A stretch of DNA of 10,302 bases, taken from the NCBI GenBank assembly GCA_934565425.1, contig CAKTHW010000053.1:1-10302 (forward strand). The letters are read 5' to 3'. Origin of the DNA: an uncultured Oscillospiraceae bacterium (GTDB taxonomy: Bacteria; Bacillota; Clostridia; Oscillospirales; Oscillospiraceae). Shown one piece after another: positions 1 through 6,902 of the stretch. Numbering within the stretch: position 1 is the stretch's first letter; each line of letters begins with the position of its first letter. Both the position numbers and the translations under genes were made by a program. The notes beneath the pieces were generated by a model. The model worked only from the letters and a program-made list of their open reading frames with translations, ran no database searches and was not told the DNA's origin.

Positions 1-698
1 CCTACGGCGGTGTGCCGGAAGCGGACGCGGTCATCGCCGCCGTCTGTCAGGAGCAGGGCTGTCCCCTCTACCCGGTGGATTTCAGCCAGCTGACTCCCCT
101 GCCCAGCGACCTGAGCGGCACCCGCTTCTCCTTTGGAAACCTGGAAAACCTGGCACTGCCCCTGCTGGGCAGCTACCAGCCCTACAACGCCGCCGTGGCC
201 ATCACCACCTTAAAGGTGCTGGATCAGCGCGGCTGGCACATCTCCGACGCCGCCATCCGAGAGGGGCTGCGAAAGGTTCAGTGGCCGGGACGCTTTGAGC
301 TGCTGCGCACCGAACCGCCCTTCCTGTTGGACGGCAGCCACAACCCTCACGGGATGCGTGCCACCGCCCAGAGCTTGCAGGATCGGTTCCCCGGTCAGAA
401 GTTCACCTTCCTCATCTCCGTCATGGCAGACAAGGACGTGACCGGCATCCTCACCCCCATCCTGCCCCTGGCCAAGGAGTTCGTCACCGTCCGCGCCAAC
501 CTCCCCCGCGCCATGCCCGCTGAAGAGCTGGCCGCACGCATCACCGCCCTGGGCGGCAAGGCACAGGCGGCACCCTCCATCCCGGACGGCGTGGCGCTGG
601 CCCAGTCTCTGGCAGGCGATCACGGCCCGGTCTGTGCCCTGGGCACCCTCTACTTCTCCGCCGACGTCCGCCAGGCATTGGCCGAGCAGAGTCGATGA
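1..698 (+). CDS. folC: Folylpolyglutamate synthase / dihydrofolate synthase, C-terminal part (5' end outside window)
   Basis: This is the 3' portion of a Mur-ligase-type enzyme that joins glutamate to folate (and often to dihydropteroate) using ATP in the cytoplasm. The reading frame is already open at the left edge (first full codon at 3), so the GTG at 12 is an internal valine and not a start. What is visible is the end of the central ATPase domain and the C-terminal ligand domain. The segment LLGSYQPYNAAVA (from about position 168) matches the family's conserved GxxQxxNAA stretch, and DGSHNPHG (from about 330) matches the hallmark DGAHNP motif of FolC. About 231 residues are present against a usual total near 420-440, so roughly the first half is missing. 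The gene ends in TGA and is followed by its own terminator, so it is transcriptionally separate from the heat-shock operon. Confidence 0.9.
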   Translation, partial: YGGVPEADAVIAAVCQEQGCPLYPVDFSQLTPLPSDLSGTRFSFGNLENLALPLLGSYQPYNAAVAITTLKVLDQRGWHISDAAIREGLRKVQWPGRFELLRTEPPFLLDGSHNPHGMRATAQSLQDRFPGQKFTFLISVMADKDVTGILTPILPLAKEFVTVRANLPRAMPAEELAARITALGGKAQAAPSIPDGVALAQSLAGDHGPVCALGTLYFSADVRQALAEQSR

Positions 699-721
699 AG
701 GCCCCTACAACTTAGCAATCC

Positions 722-756
722 AAATCCCTGTCTGATACTTCGGCAGGGATTTTTTT
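722..756 (+). terminator. Rho-independent terminator after folC
   Basis: A perfect 9-bp stem, AAATCCCTG (722-730) with CAGGGATTT (744-752), leads into a T-run at 750-756. It lies 24 nt after the folC stop and before the hrcA promoter, so it insulates the heat-shock operon from upstream transcription. The loop is 13 nt. Confidence 0.85.
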
Positions 757-805
757 CATCGTATGATTTCTCTGAAATTCACAAACAGTTTACATGGGGA
801 ACCTA

Positions 806-834
806 TTGACATTGGGATTGCATGGTGCTATATT
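806..834 (+). promoter_or_regulatory. Sigma-A promoter of the hrcA-grpE-dnaK-dnaJ operon
   Basis: A consensus -35 box TTGACA (806-811) is followed after exactly 17 bp by the -10 box TATATT (829-834). TG at 826-827 with one intervening base makes it an extended -10 promoter. The expected transcription start, near 841, lies inside the CIRCE operator, so bound HrcA would block initiation. This is the only strong promoter I find ahead of the four chaperone genes. Confidence 0.88.
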
Positions 835-838
835 ATCT

Positions 839-865
839 TTAGCACTTAGAGAGGTTGAGTGCTAA
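839..865 (+). promoter_or_regulatory. CIRCE operator (HrcA binding site)
   Basis: The two half-sites TTAGCACTT (839-847) and GAGTGCTAA (857-865) are separated by exactly 9 bp. The known consensus is TTAGCACTC-N9-GAGTGCTAA, so 17 of 18 positions match; the single difference is T for C at 847, which breaks the innermost pair. The site starts 4 bp after the -10 box and ends 26 bp before the hrcA start. HrcA bound here represses the operon; in known systems heat titrates GroEL away from HrcA and relieves repression. Confidence 0.97.
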
Positions 866-880
866 TCCAGTAGAAAGGGC

Positions 881-886
881 AGGTGA
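881..886 (+). promoter_or_regulatory. Ribosome binding site that decides the hrcA start
   Basis: AGGTGA matches the anti-Shine-Dalgarno sequence and lies 5 nt before the ATG at 892. The upstream in-frame GTG at 883 is inside this site, so it is a poor start; an ATG at 898 is also possible, with an 11-nt gap. Confidence 0.65.
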
Positions 887-891
887 ACAAG

Positions 892-2028
892 ATGAACATG
901 ACCGAACGCAGGAAACGGATCCTCCGGGCGGTAGTGGAGCATTACATTGAGACGGCTGAGCCGGTGGGCTCCAAGATCATCGCAGACCTGGCCCAGTTGG
1001 ATTGTTCCTCCGCCACCATCCGGAATGAAATGGCGACCCTGGAGAAGATGGGGTACCTAGAACAGCCCCACACCTCCGCCGGACGCATTCCCTCCCCTGC
1101 CGGTTATCGGTTCTACGTGAACGAGCTGATGGAAAAGCACAAGCTGTCCATGCAGGAGACGGAACGGATTAACGAGGCGATGCATTTGAAGATGCGAGAG
1201 TTGGATCGGGTCATTGACCAAGCCGGCAAGCTGGTCAGCCAGTTCACCAACTACCCCGCCTTCGCCCTCACCGCCGGTCGGGATCGCATCTATATCTCTC
1301 GGTACGACCTGCTGATGGTGGATCCCAACAGCTTCATCGTGGTGGCCATGACCAACACCAATGTGGTCAAGAACAAGCTGGTGCATCTGCCCAGCAACAT
1401 CACAGAACCTCAGCTGCAGCTGCTCAACGCCCTGCTGAACACCTCCTTCACCGGCAAGACCTTGCAAGAGATCACACCGGATCTGATGCAGGTGGCGGAA
1501 AAGGCGGCGGGCAGTTCCTACGGGCTGATCTCCCTGGTGGTTTCCTTCGCCATGGAGGTGCTGGATGACCTGGAACACAGCAACATCCACACCGCAGGAG
1601 CCAGTCAGCTCCTGAATCACCCGGAATACCAGGACGTAGACAAAGCGCACAAGCTGCTGACCTATCTGGCCGATGACCCCAACCTGGCTCACCTGACCGC
1701 TCCCATGATGAGTGAGAGCGAGGATGAAGGGCCGAAGGTGTTCATCGGACCGGAGAATGTGGCAGAAGAGTTGAAGGACACCAGCGTGGTGCTGGCCAGC
1801 TACGACATCGGCGACGGCATGAAGGGCGTCATCGGTGTGGTGGGGCCAACGCGAATGGATTACGCCAAGGTGACCGCCAAGCTGTCCTACCTGGCGGATA
1901 ACCTGGGTAAGCTGTTCAACGGCATGTCCAGCAACTCCCTGGCTCCCCCCGCTCAGAAGGCGTTGGAGCTGAATCCCCCCTCTGAGCTTGACCCAAGTAA
2001 AAACGACTCCAACGATCAAGGAGGCTGA
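892..2028 (+). CDS. hrcA: Heat-inducible transcription repressor HrcA
   Basis: HrcA represses class I heat-shock genes by binding CIRCE; the operator lies just upstream, so this is an autoregulated operon leader gene. The N-terminal winged helix-turn-helix covers about residues 1-75: the opening MTERRKRILRAVVEHYI, then EPVGSK and SSATIRNEMATLEKMGYLEQPHTSAGRIP, is typical of the family. The HrcA ligand/dimer domain follows, and the family's C-terminal part is visible in GVIGVVGPTRMDYAKVTAKL. From the ATG at 892 the protein is 378 residues, longer than the usual 340-350. The excess is mainly a polar, proline-rich tail of about 35 residues after GKLFNGM, with no recognisable domain. A GTG at 883 would add three residues but overlaps the ribosome binding site. 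The stop is 5 nt before the grpE start, so the two genes are likely translationally coupled. Confidence 0.95.
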   Translation: MNMTERRKRILRAVVEHYIETAEPVGSKIIADLAQLDCSSATIRNEMATLEKMGYLEQPHTSAGRIPSPAGYRFYVNELMEKHKLSMQETERINEAMHLKMRELDRVIDQAGKLVSQFTNYPAFALTAGRDRIYISRYDLLMVDPNSFIVVAMTNTNVVKNKLVHLPSNITEPQLQLLNALLNTSFTGKTLQEITPDLMQVAEKAAGSSYGLISLVVSFAMEVLDDLEHSNIHTAGASQLLNHPEYQDVDKAHKLLTYLADDPNLAHLTAPMMSESEDEGPKVFIGPENVAEELKDTSVVLASYDIGDGMKGVIGVVGPTRMDYAKVTAKLSYLADNLGKLFNGMSSNSLAPPAQKALELNPPSELDPSKNDSNDQGG

Positions 2029-2033
2029 CATAA

Positions 2034-2633
2034 ATGGAAATGAATCAAGAAAAAGACAAGATGGCGCCCGAAGCCACTGCGGCGGAAGAGACCCCGGCTG
2101 AGACCGTGATCGAAGAAACCGTAGAAACGGAGGCTCCCGCATCGGAAGCCCCTGCAGCCGAAGGCGAGGACAGCTTAGCGGAAGGCAAGGCATCCGCCGC
2201 CCTGGCCCGTGCCAAGAAGGCATTGAAGGACCAGGAGGACGCTTACCTGCGCCTGGCCGCTGAGTATGACAACTTCCGGCGCCGCACCACCAAAGAGAAG
2301 TCGGAAGCCTACACCAACGCCAAAGCAGACGCTGCCCTGAAATTCCTCCCCGTTTACGACAACCTGGAACGGGCACTGAACCAGGGCACTGAGGACGAAG
2401 CGTTCCTCAAGGGCGTGGAGATGACCATGACCCAGCTGCTGGACGTGTTGGCCAGCCTGGACATCAAGCCCATCGAGGCCGTTGGCCAGCCCTTTGACCC
2501 CAATCTTCACAATGCCGTGATGCATATTGAAGATGAGAACCTTGGCGAGAACACCGTGGCCGCCTGTTTCCAGACCGGCTTCATGATGGGTGAAAAAGTC
2601 ATCCGGTTCGCCATGGTACAGGTTGCAAACTAA
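2034..2633 (+). CDS. grpE: Nucleotide exchange factor GrpE
   Basis: GrpE is the dimeric co-chaperone that releases ADP from DnaK and thereby drives substrate release. The 199-residue protein starts with a disordered, Glu/Ala-rich segment (about 1-50), then a long helix that forms the dimer coiled coil (about 51-105) containing LRLAAEYDNFRRRTTKEK. A beta-rich head follows, with the family signature around residues 152-195 (FDPNLHNAVMHIED, then TGFMMGEKVIRFAMVQVAN). Length and domain order are normal for Firmicutes. The start is supported by AAGGAGG at 2018-2024, 9 nt upstream and inside the end of hrcA; a second ATG at 2040 is a weaker alternative. Confidence 0.96.
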   Translation: MEMNQEKDKMAPEATAAEETPAETVIEETVETEAPASEAPAAEGEDSLAEGKASAALARAKKALKDQEDAYLRLAAEYDNFRRRTTKEKSEAYTNAKADAALKFLPVYDNLERALNQGTEDEAFLKGVEMTMTQLLDVLASLDIKPIEAVGQPFDPNLHNAVMHIEDENLGENTVAACFQTGFMMGEKVIRFAMVQVAN

Positions 2634-2641
2634 ACCACCCC

Positions 2642-2657
2642 GTCCCGCAACCGGGAC
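2642..2657 (+). other. Short hairpin in the grpE-dnaK gap
   Basis: GTCCCG (2642-2647) and CGGGAC (2652-2657) form a perfect 6-bp stem with a CAAC loop, 8 nt after grpE. It is followed by an AT-rich stretch but not by a clean T-run, so it is not a convincing terminator. It may be an RNA processing or stability element that sets the dnaK/grpE ratio. That role is inference. Confidence 0.5.
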
Positions 2658-2692
2658 ATCTAACTTTTGTTAACAATTATCTTTTCTATATT

Positions 2693-2698
2693 AGGAGG
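2693..2698 (+). promoter_or_regulatory. Ribosome binding site fixing the dnaK start
   Basis: A perfect AGGAGG lies 7 nt before the ATG at 2706. This places the DnaK start at [14 protein letters not shown] and excludes the in-frame TTG at 2667, which would put the binding site inside the coding sequence. Confidence 0.9.
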
Positions 2699-2705
2699 CA
2701 ACATT

Positions 2706-4571
2706 ATGTCTAAGATTATTGGTATTGACCTGGGTACTACTAACTCCTGCGTAGCCGTTATGGAAGGCGGCGAAGCTGTCGTTATCCCCAACGCGGAAGG
2801 GAACCGCACCACTCCCTCTGTCGTAGCCTTTTCCAAGGACGGCGAACGTATGGTAGGCCAGGTGGCAAAGCGTCAGGCAATCACCAATCCCGACCGCACC
2901 ATCAGCTCCATCAAGCGTGAGATGGGCAGCGACCACAAGGTCACCATTGATGGCAAGCAGTATACTCCGCAGGAGATCAGCGCAATGATCCTGCAAAAGC
3001 TGAAGGGCGATGCTGAAGCTTATCTGGGCCAGCCCGTCTCCGAAGCAGTCATCACGGTTCCTGCATACTTCACCGATGCTCAGCGTCAGGCCACCAAGGA
3101 CGCAGGCAAGATCGCTGGTCTGGAAGTCAAGCGTATCATCAACGAACCCACCGCTGCCGCTCTGGCTTATGGTGTGGATAAAGAAGAAGCCCAGAAGATC
3201 ATGGTCTATGACCTGGGCGGCGGCACTTTTGACGTGTCCATCCTGGACATCGACGATGGTGTTATTGAAGTGTTGGCTACCGCCGGCAACAACCGCCTGG
3301 GCGGCGATGACTTCGATAAGTGCATCATGGATTACCTGGCGGCTGAATTTAAGAAGGAAAACGGCATCGACCTGACCACCGATAAGGTCGCTATGCAACG
3401 TCTGAAGGAAGCGGCTGAAAAGGCAAAGATCGAGCTGTCTGGTGTCACCACCTCCAACGTCAACCTGCCTTATATCACCGCAGACGCCACCGGCCCCAAG
3501 CATCTGGATGTGACCATCACCCGTGCAAAGTTCAACGAACTGACCAACCATCTGGTGCAGGCTACCATGGGTCCTGTCCGTCAGGCTCTGTCCGATGCCG
3601 GCCTGAAGTCCGGCGACCTGCATAAGGTTTTGCTGGTAGGCGGTTCCTCTCGTATCCCCGCTGTTCAGGAAGCGGTCAAGCAGATCACCGGCCAGGAAGG
3701 CTTCAAGGGCATCAACCCCGATGAATGTGTTGCAGTCGGTGCAGCCATCCAGGGCGGCGTCCTGGGCGGCGATGTAAAGGGTCTGCTGTTGCTGGACGTC
3801 ACCCCCCTGTCCCTGGGTATCGAGACCATGGGCGGTGTGTTCACCAAGCTGATCGACCGTAACACCACCATCCCCGTGAAGAAGAGCCAGATCTTCTCCA
3901 CCGCAGCAGATAACCAGCCCTCTGTAGAAGTCCATGTCCTCCAGGGCGAACGGGAAATGGCAGCCGGCAACAAGACCCTGGGTCGTTTCCAGCTGGACGG
4001 CATTGCTCCGGCACGCCGCGGCGTACCTCAGATCGAAGTCACCTTCGATATTGACGCCAACGGCATTGTCAATGTCTCCGCTCAAGATAAGGGCACTGGC
4101 AACGAACAGCACATCACCATCACTTCTTCCTCCAACCTGTCCAAGGATGACATTGACCGGGCTGTGAAGGAAGCGGAACAGTATGCAGCTGAGGACGCAA
4201 AGCGGAAGGAAGAAGTGGATCTGCGCAACAACGCTGACCAGTTGATCTATCAGTGCGACCAGGCTGTGAAGGAACTGGGCGACAAGATCACTCCTGACGA
4301 GCTGACCAAGATCGACGACGCCAAGAAGAAGCTGGAAGAAGTGCTGAAGGGCAACGACTCCGACGCCATCAAGAACGCAAGTGCTGAACTGGGCGACATC
4401 TTCCAGGGCATCTCCGCTCGCGTCTATCAGGAAACTGGCGCAGCAGGTGCTGCCGGTGCAGCTGGTGCTGGTGCTGGCGCCGCAGGTGCAGGCGCTGCTG
4501 GCGGCAACGCAAACGGCGGCAAGGACTTCTACGATGCCGACTACGAAGTAGTGGACGACGATCAGCAGTAA
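2706..4571 (+). CDS. dnaK: Molecular chaperone DnaK (Hsp70)
   Basis: DnaK is the ATP-driven Hsp70 chaperone that binds exposed hydrophobic segments with help from DnaJ and GrpE. The 621-residue protein has the nucleotide-binding domain at about 1-360, with IDLGTTNS (7-14), [12 protein letters not shown] (167-178) and the third Hsp70 signature around [13 protein letters not shown] (308-320). The interdomain linker [12 protein letters not shown] sits at about 360-371, the beta-sandwich substrate domain at about 380-480 and the helical lid at about 480-575. The region after residue 75 lacks the roughly 24-residue insertion found in Gram-negative DnaK, so this is the Gram-positive short form. A Gly/Ala-only linker (about 578-600) joins the lid to a conserved acidic tail with EVVDDD. 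Codon choice is biased toward preferred codons, in line with high expression. The start is fixed by the AGGAGG at 2693. Confidence 0.98.
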   Translation: MSKIIGIDLGTTNSCVAVMEGGEAVVIPNAEGNRTTPSVVAFSKDGERMVGQVAKRQAITNPDRTISSIKREMGSDHKVTIDGKQYTPQEISAMILQKLKGDAEAYLGQPVSEAVITVPAYFTDAQRQATKDAGKIAGLEVKRIINEPTAAALAYGVDKEEAQKIMVYDLGGGTFDVSILDIDDGVIEVLATAGNNRLGGDDFDKCIMDYLAAEFKKENGIDLTTDKVAMQRLKEAAEKAKIELSGVTTSNVNLPYITADATGPKHLDVTITRAKFNELTNHLVQATMGPVRQALSDAGLKSGDLHKVLLVGGSSRIPAVQEAVKQITGQEGFKGINPDECVAVGAAIQGGVLGGDVKGLLLLDVTPLSLGIETMGGVFTKLIDRNTTIPVKKSQIFSTAADNQPSVEVHVLQGEREMAAGNKTLGRFQLDGIAPARRGVPQIEVTFDIDANGIVNVSAQDKGTGNEQHITITSSSNLSKDDIDRAVKEAEQYAAEDAKRKEEVDLRNNADQLIYQCDQAVKELGDKITPDELTKIDDAKKKLEEVLKGNDSDAIKNASAELGDIFQGISARVYQETGAAGAAGAAGAGAGAAGAGAAGGNANGGKDFYDADYEVVDDDQQ

Positions 4572-4623
4572 TTTCGATCGCCCCGTCTGCTCCTGACAGA
4601 ACAGAACAAATACCCGTGCTCCA

Positions 4624-4727
4624 GAGCCGCCTGCCCGGCGGCTCAGCGGGGTTCCAGACGGACGGCGGAGGCTTTTTCCGCCGCCCGTCTCAGAGCGTTG
4701 AGGCGGCCCTTTGGGAAGCTGCCGCCT
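4624..4727 (+). other. Three consecutive GC-rich hairpins in the dnaK-dnaJ spacer
   Basis: The 174-nt spacer (4572-4745) contains no gene but three predicted RNA hairpins. The first pairs GAGCCGCC (4624-4631) with GGCGGCTC (4637-4644), 8 bp and perfect. The second pairs 4656-4669 with 4677-4690, 14 positions with one A-C mismatch. The third pairs AGGCGGC (4701-4707) with GCCGCCT (4721-4727), 7 bp. The second has a T5 run in its loop but no T-run after its stem, and none of the three looks like a standard terminator. They could protect the dnaK message, mark a processing site, or lower dnaJ relative to dnaK. These roles are inference. Confidence 0.6.
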
Positions 4728-4745
4728 GGATAAGAAGGTGAATTT

Positions 4746-5885
4746 ATGGCAGATGCAAATAAGAGAGATTATTACGAGGTACTCGGTGTAGAGAAGAACG
4801 CGACCCCTGAGCAGATCAAAAAAGCATACCGAAAACTCGCCAAGAAATATCATCCCGATATGAATCCGGGAGACGATGAGGCCGCCAATAAATTTAAGGA
4901 AGTCAACGAGGCGTACGAAGTGCTCTCCGACGAGGACAAGAAGGCCAAGTACGACCAGTTCGGCTTCGACGGATTAGACCCCAACTTCGGCGCCGGTGGA
5001 TTCGGCGGCGGCTTTGGCGGCTTCGATTTCGGCGACATCCTCTCCTCCGTCTTTGGCGGCGGCGGGTTCGGCGGCTTCGGTGGCGGCGGTCCCGACCGGA
5101 ACGCCCCCATGCAGGGTCCCAACCTGCGGGAAGTGCTGCGGCTGACCTTTGAAGAGGCTGCATTCGGTTGTGAGAAGGACATTCCCATCGAGCGGATCGA
5201 AGCCTGTAAGGAATGTCACGGCAAGGGCACCACAGACCCCAACGGCGTGCAGACCTGCCAGCGCTGCCACGGCACCGGTGTCATCCAGACCCAGCAGCGC
5301 ACCCCCTTCGGCGTCATGCAGACCCAGCAGGAGTGCCCGGAATGTGGTGGCGATGGACATATCATCAAGAACCCCTGCAAGGTGTGCAGCGGCCGTGGGC
5401 TTGTCCGCCGTCGTACCACCGTCCATGTGAAGGTTCCCGCCGGCATCAACAACGGCCAGGCCATCAATATGCACGGTCAGGGTCACGTGGGTCGGAATGG
5501 CGGCCCCAACGGCGACCTGATCATCAGCATCGCCGTCTCCCCCCATCCCATGTTCACCCGTGACGGCTTCGACGTACACTATACCCACCCCGTCTCCTTC
5601 GTGGACGCCACGTTGGGCGGCGAGCTGGAGATCCCCACCATCGACGGCAAGGTCAAGTACACCCTGCCCGCCGGCACCCAGGGAGACACCACCTTCCGCC
5701 TGAAGGGCAAGGGCATCCCTCGCCTGAACAAGAGCGGCCGCGGCGACCAGTACGTCACCGTGAGCATCCAGGTGCCCACCAACCTGAGCGCCGAGGCAAA
5801 GAGCGCCCTGCGCGCCTTCGACAGCGCTATGAAGCACAAGGAAGCCCACAAGAAGGGGTTCTTTGACAAGGGGAAACGGAAATAA
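4746..5885 (+). CDS. dnaJ: Molecular chaperone DnaJ (Hsp40, type A)
   Basis: DnaJ delivers substrates to DnaK and stimulates its ATPase. The 379-residue protein has every type A part: a J domain (about 5-70) with the essential HPD at 36-38, a Gly/Phe-rich region (about 82-116), and a zinc domain with four CxxCxGxG repeats (CKECHGKG from C154, CQRCHGTG from C171, CPECGGDG from C197, CKVCSGRG from C211). Two C-terminal beta domains follow (about 220-345), then a basic tail. All eight zinc-binding cysteines are present. The start has AAGGTGA at 4735-4741, 4 nt upstream. The gene most likely shares the hrcA promoter, since I find no good promoter in the spacer, and it is closed by the terminator at 5963-6000. 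Confidence 0.97.
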   Translation: MADANKRDYYEVLGVEKNATPEQIKKAYRKLAKKYHPDMNPGDDEAANKFKEVNEAYEVLSDEDKKAKYDQFGFDGLDPNFGAGGFGGGFGGFDFGDILSSVFGGGGFGGFGGGGPDRNAPMQGPNLREVLRLTFEEAAFGCEKDIPIERIEACKECHGKGTTDPNGVQTCQRCHGTGVIQTQQRTPFGVMQTQQECPECGGDGHIIKNPCKVCSGRGLVRRRTTVHVKVPAGINNGQAINMHGQGHVGRNGGPNGDLIISIAVSPHPMFTRDGFDVHYTHPVSFVDATLGGELEIPTIDGKVKYTLPAGTQGDTTFRLKGKGIPRLNKSGRGDQYVTVSIQVPTNLSAEAKSALRAFDSAMKHKEAHKKGFFDKGKRK

Positions 5886-5908
5886 TCTCTGATCTCGTTT
5901 TCAAGTGA

Positions 5909-5943
5909 GCGTCCGCAATGACCCAAGGCATAAAAACGGACGC
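5909..5943 (+). repeat. Inverted repeat after dnaJ
   Basis: GCGTCCG (5909-5915) and CGGACGC (5937-5943) can pair as a 7-bp stem with a 21-nt loop, just ahead of the operon terminator. There is no T-run, so it is more likely a 3' untranslated region fold than a terminator. Confidence 0.45.
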
Positions 5944-5962
5944 CCGACTTACCAATCCTACC

Positions 5963-6000
5963 GGACACCGAATCAAACCGATTCGGTGTCCACTTTTTTT
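5963..6000 (+). terminator. Rho-independent terminator of the heat-shock operon
   Basis: A perfect 12-bp stem, GGACACCGAATC (5963-5974) with GATTCGGTGTCC (5980-5991), has a 5-nt loop and is followed by AC and seven T residues (5994-6000). It ends transcription from dnaJ. The last two T residues also belong to the -35 box of the next promoter. Confidence 0.95.
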
Positions 6001-6027
6001 GACAAATCCCACGGCAACGGTTACAAT
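5999..6027 (+). promoter_or_regulatory. Sigma-A promoter of the PHP phosphoesterase-fumarase unit
   Basis: TTGACA (5999-6004) and TACAAT (6022-6027) are separated by exactly 17 bp. Transcription should start near 6034, about 32 nt before the ATG, with GGAGG at 6053-6057 as the ribosome binding site. The -35 box is built partly from the T-run of the preceding terminator. Confidence 0.85.
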
Positions 6028-6065
6028 GGGCTTATCAATCTACTTTTTCACTGGAGGTTTTTCCC

Positions 6066-6902
6066 ATGTTTTACGCAGACCAGCATATGCACTCCAGCGT
6101 ATCCTTTGACAGCCACAGTCCCCGCCCTGACATGGCCGCCGCAGCGGTCCAGGCAGGACTTTCCGCCCTCTGCTTCACCGATCACTACGACGTGGTGGAC
6201 GAGCAGGGGCATTTCGTCCCCACCTACGATTGGACCCCCGCCCGTGAAGCCCACGCTCAGGCCAAAGCCGCCTGGGGCGACCGCATCTTCTTGGGTTTCG
6301 GCATCGAGGTAGGCAACGCCCCAGAGGATTTCTCCACCGCTGAGCAAGTCATCGCAGAACCGGGTCTCGACCTGGTCATCGGCTCCATCCACAACACCTC
6401 TGCCGCCCTACAGCACCAGGACTACTACTACGCCAACTTCACCTCCCCCGCCATGTGTCATCAATTTTTAGAGGACTACTTCCAGTCCATGCTCCGCCTG
6501 GCACAGTGGGGTAAGTTCGACACCCTGGGACACATCCCCTACCCTCTGCGCTATATGCGGGATCGGGACGGGCAGGACGTCTCTCTGGCACCTTATGAGG
6601 GCATCATCCGGGAGATTCTGAAGGCAGTCATCGCCTCCGGCAAGGCCATCGAGCTGAACACCTGCAAATATCATCCCGGCTCCGCCGCCGACTACGAGGG
6701 CATCCTGCGCGCCTATCACGAGCTGGGCGGCGAACTGGTCACCGTGGGCGCAGACGCCCACTCCCCCGAAAACGTGGCACGTGCCTTCCCGGAAGGACAT
6801 GAGCTGCTGCGGCAGTGCGGCTTCCGCTACGTGACCCACTTCATCGGCCGCACCCCACACCCCATTTCCCTGTACAAAGAGGAGGATTTGCATCATGCGT
6901 GA
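6066..6902 (+). CDS. PHP-domain phosphoesterase, histidinol-phosphatase (HisJ) like
   Basis: The 278-residue protein belongs to the PHP metal-dependent phosphoesterase superfamily, whose HisJ branch hydrolyses histidinol phosphate in histidine synthesis. Likely metal ligands are visible in order: HMH (H7, H9), H40 in FTDHYD, E81 in GIEVG, H109 in GSIHNT, H156 in LGHIPYP, and D230 and H232 in GADAHS. Length and motif order fit HisJ proteins (about 260-280 residues). No other his gene is nearby, so the substrate is open; another small phosphomonoester is possible. GGAGG at 6053-6057 supports the start, and a consensus promoter lies just upstream. The last 8 nt overlap the fumarase alpha gene, which suggests translational coupling. 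Confidence 0.85.
   Translation: MFYADQHMHSSVSFDSHSPRPDMAAAAVQAGLSALCFTDHYDVVDEQGHFVPTYDWTPAREAHAQAKAAWGDRIFLGFGIEVGNAPEDFSTAEQVIAEPGLDLVIGSIHNTSAALQHQDYYYANFTSPAMCHQFLEDYFQSMLRLAQWGKFDTLGHIPYPLRYMRDRDGQDVSLAPYEGIIREILKAVIASGKAIELNTCKYHPGSAADYEGILRAYHELGGELVTVGADAHSPENVARAFPEGHELLRQCGFRYVTHFIGRTPHPISLYKEEDLHHA

Noticed and set aside
12..14. GTG as a folC start codon
   Set aside because: The frame is open back to the window edge and the protein would lack the N-terminal ATP-binding half that FolC needs.
1057..2376. 439-codon open frame antisense to hrcA and grpE
   Set aside because: Both plus-strand genes are unmistakable; the antisense translation has low-complexity His/Gln/Gly-rich composition and no start signal.
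2664..2692. Possible internal promoter before dnaK (TATATT at 2687-2692)
   Set aside because: No fitting -35 box at 16-18 bp, and a transcript starting there would begin at or after the ribosome binding site.
2667..2705. TTG start giving DnaK 13 extra residues
   Set aside because: The AGGAGG at 2693-2698 would be inside the gene, and all DnaK proteins begin at the [14 protein letters not shown] level.
2691..4853. 720-codon open frame on the minus strand, antisense to dnaK
   Set aside because: It mirrors dnaK and the spacer, has no family resemblance that I can see, and long antisense frames over dnaK are a known effect of its biased codon use.
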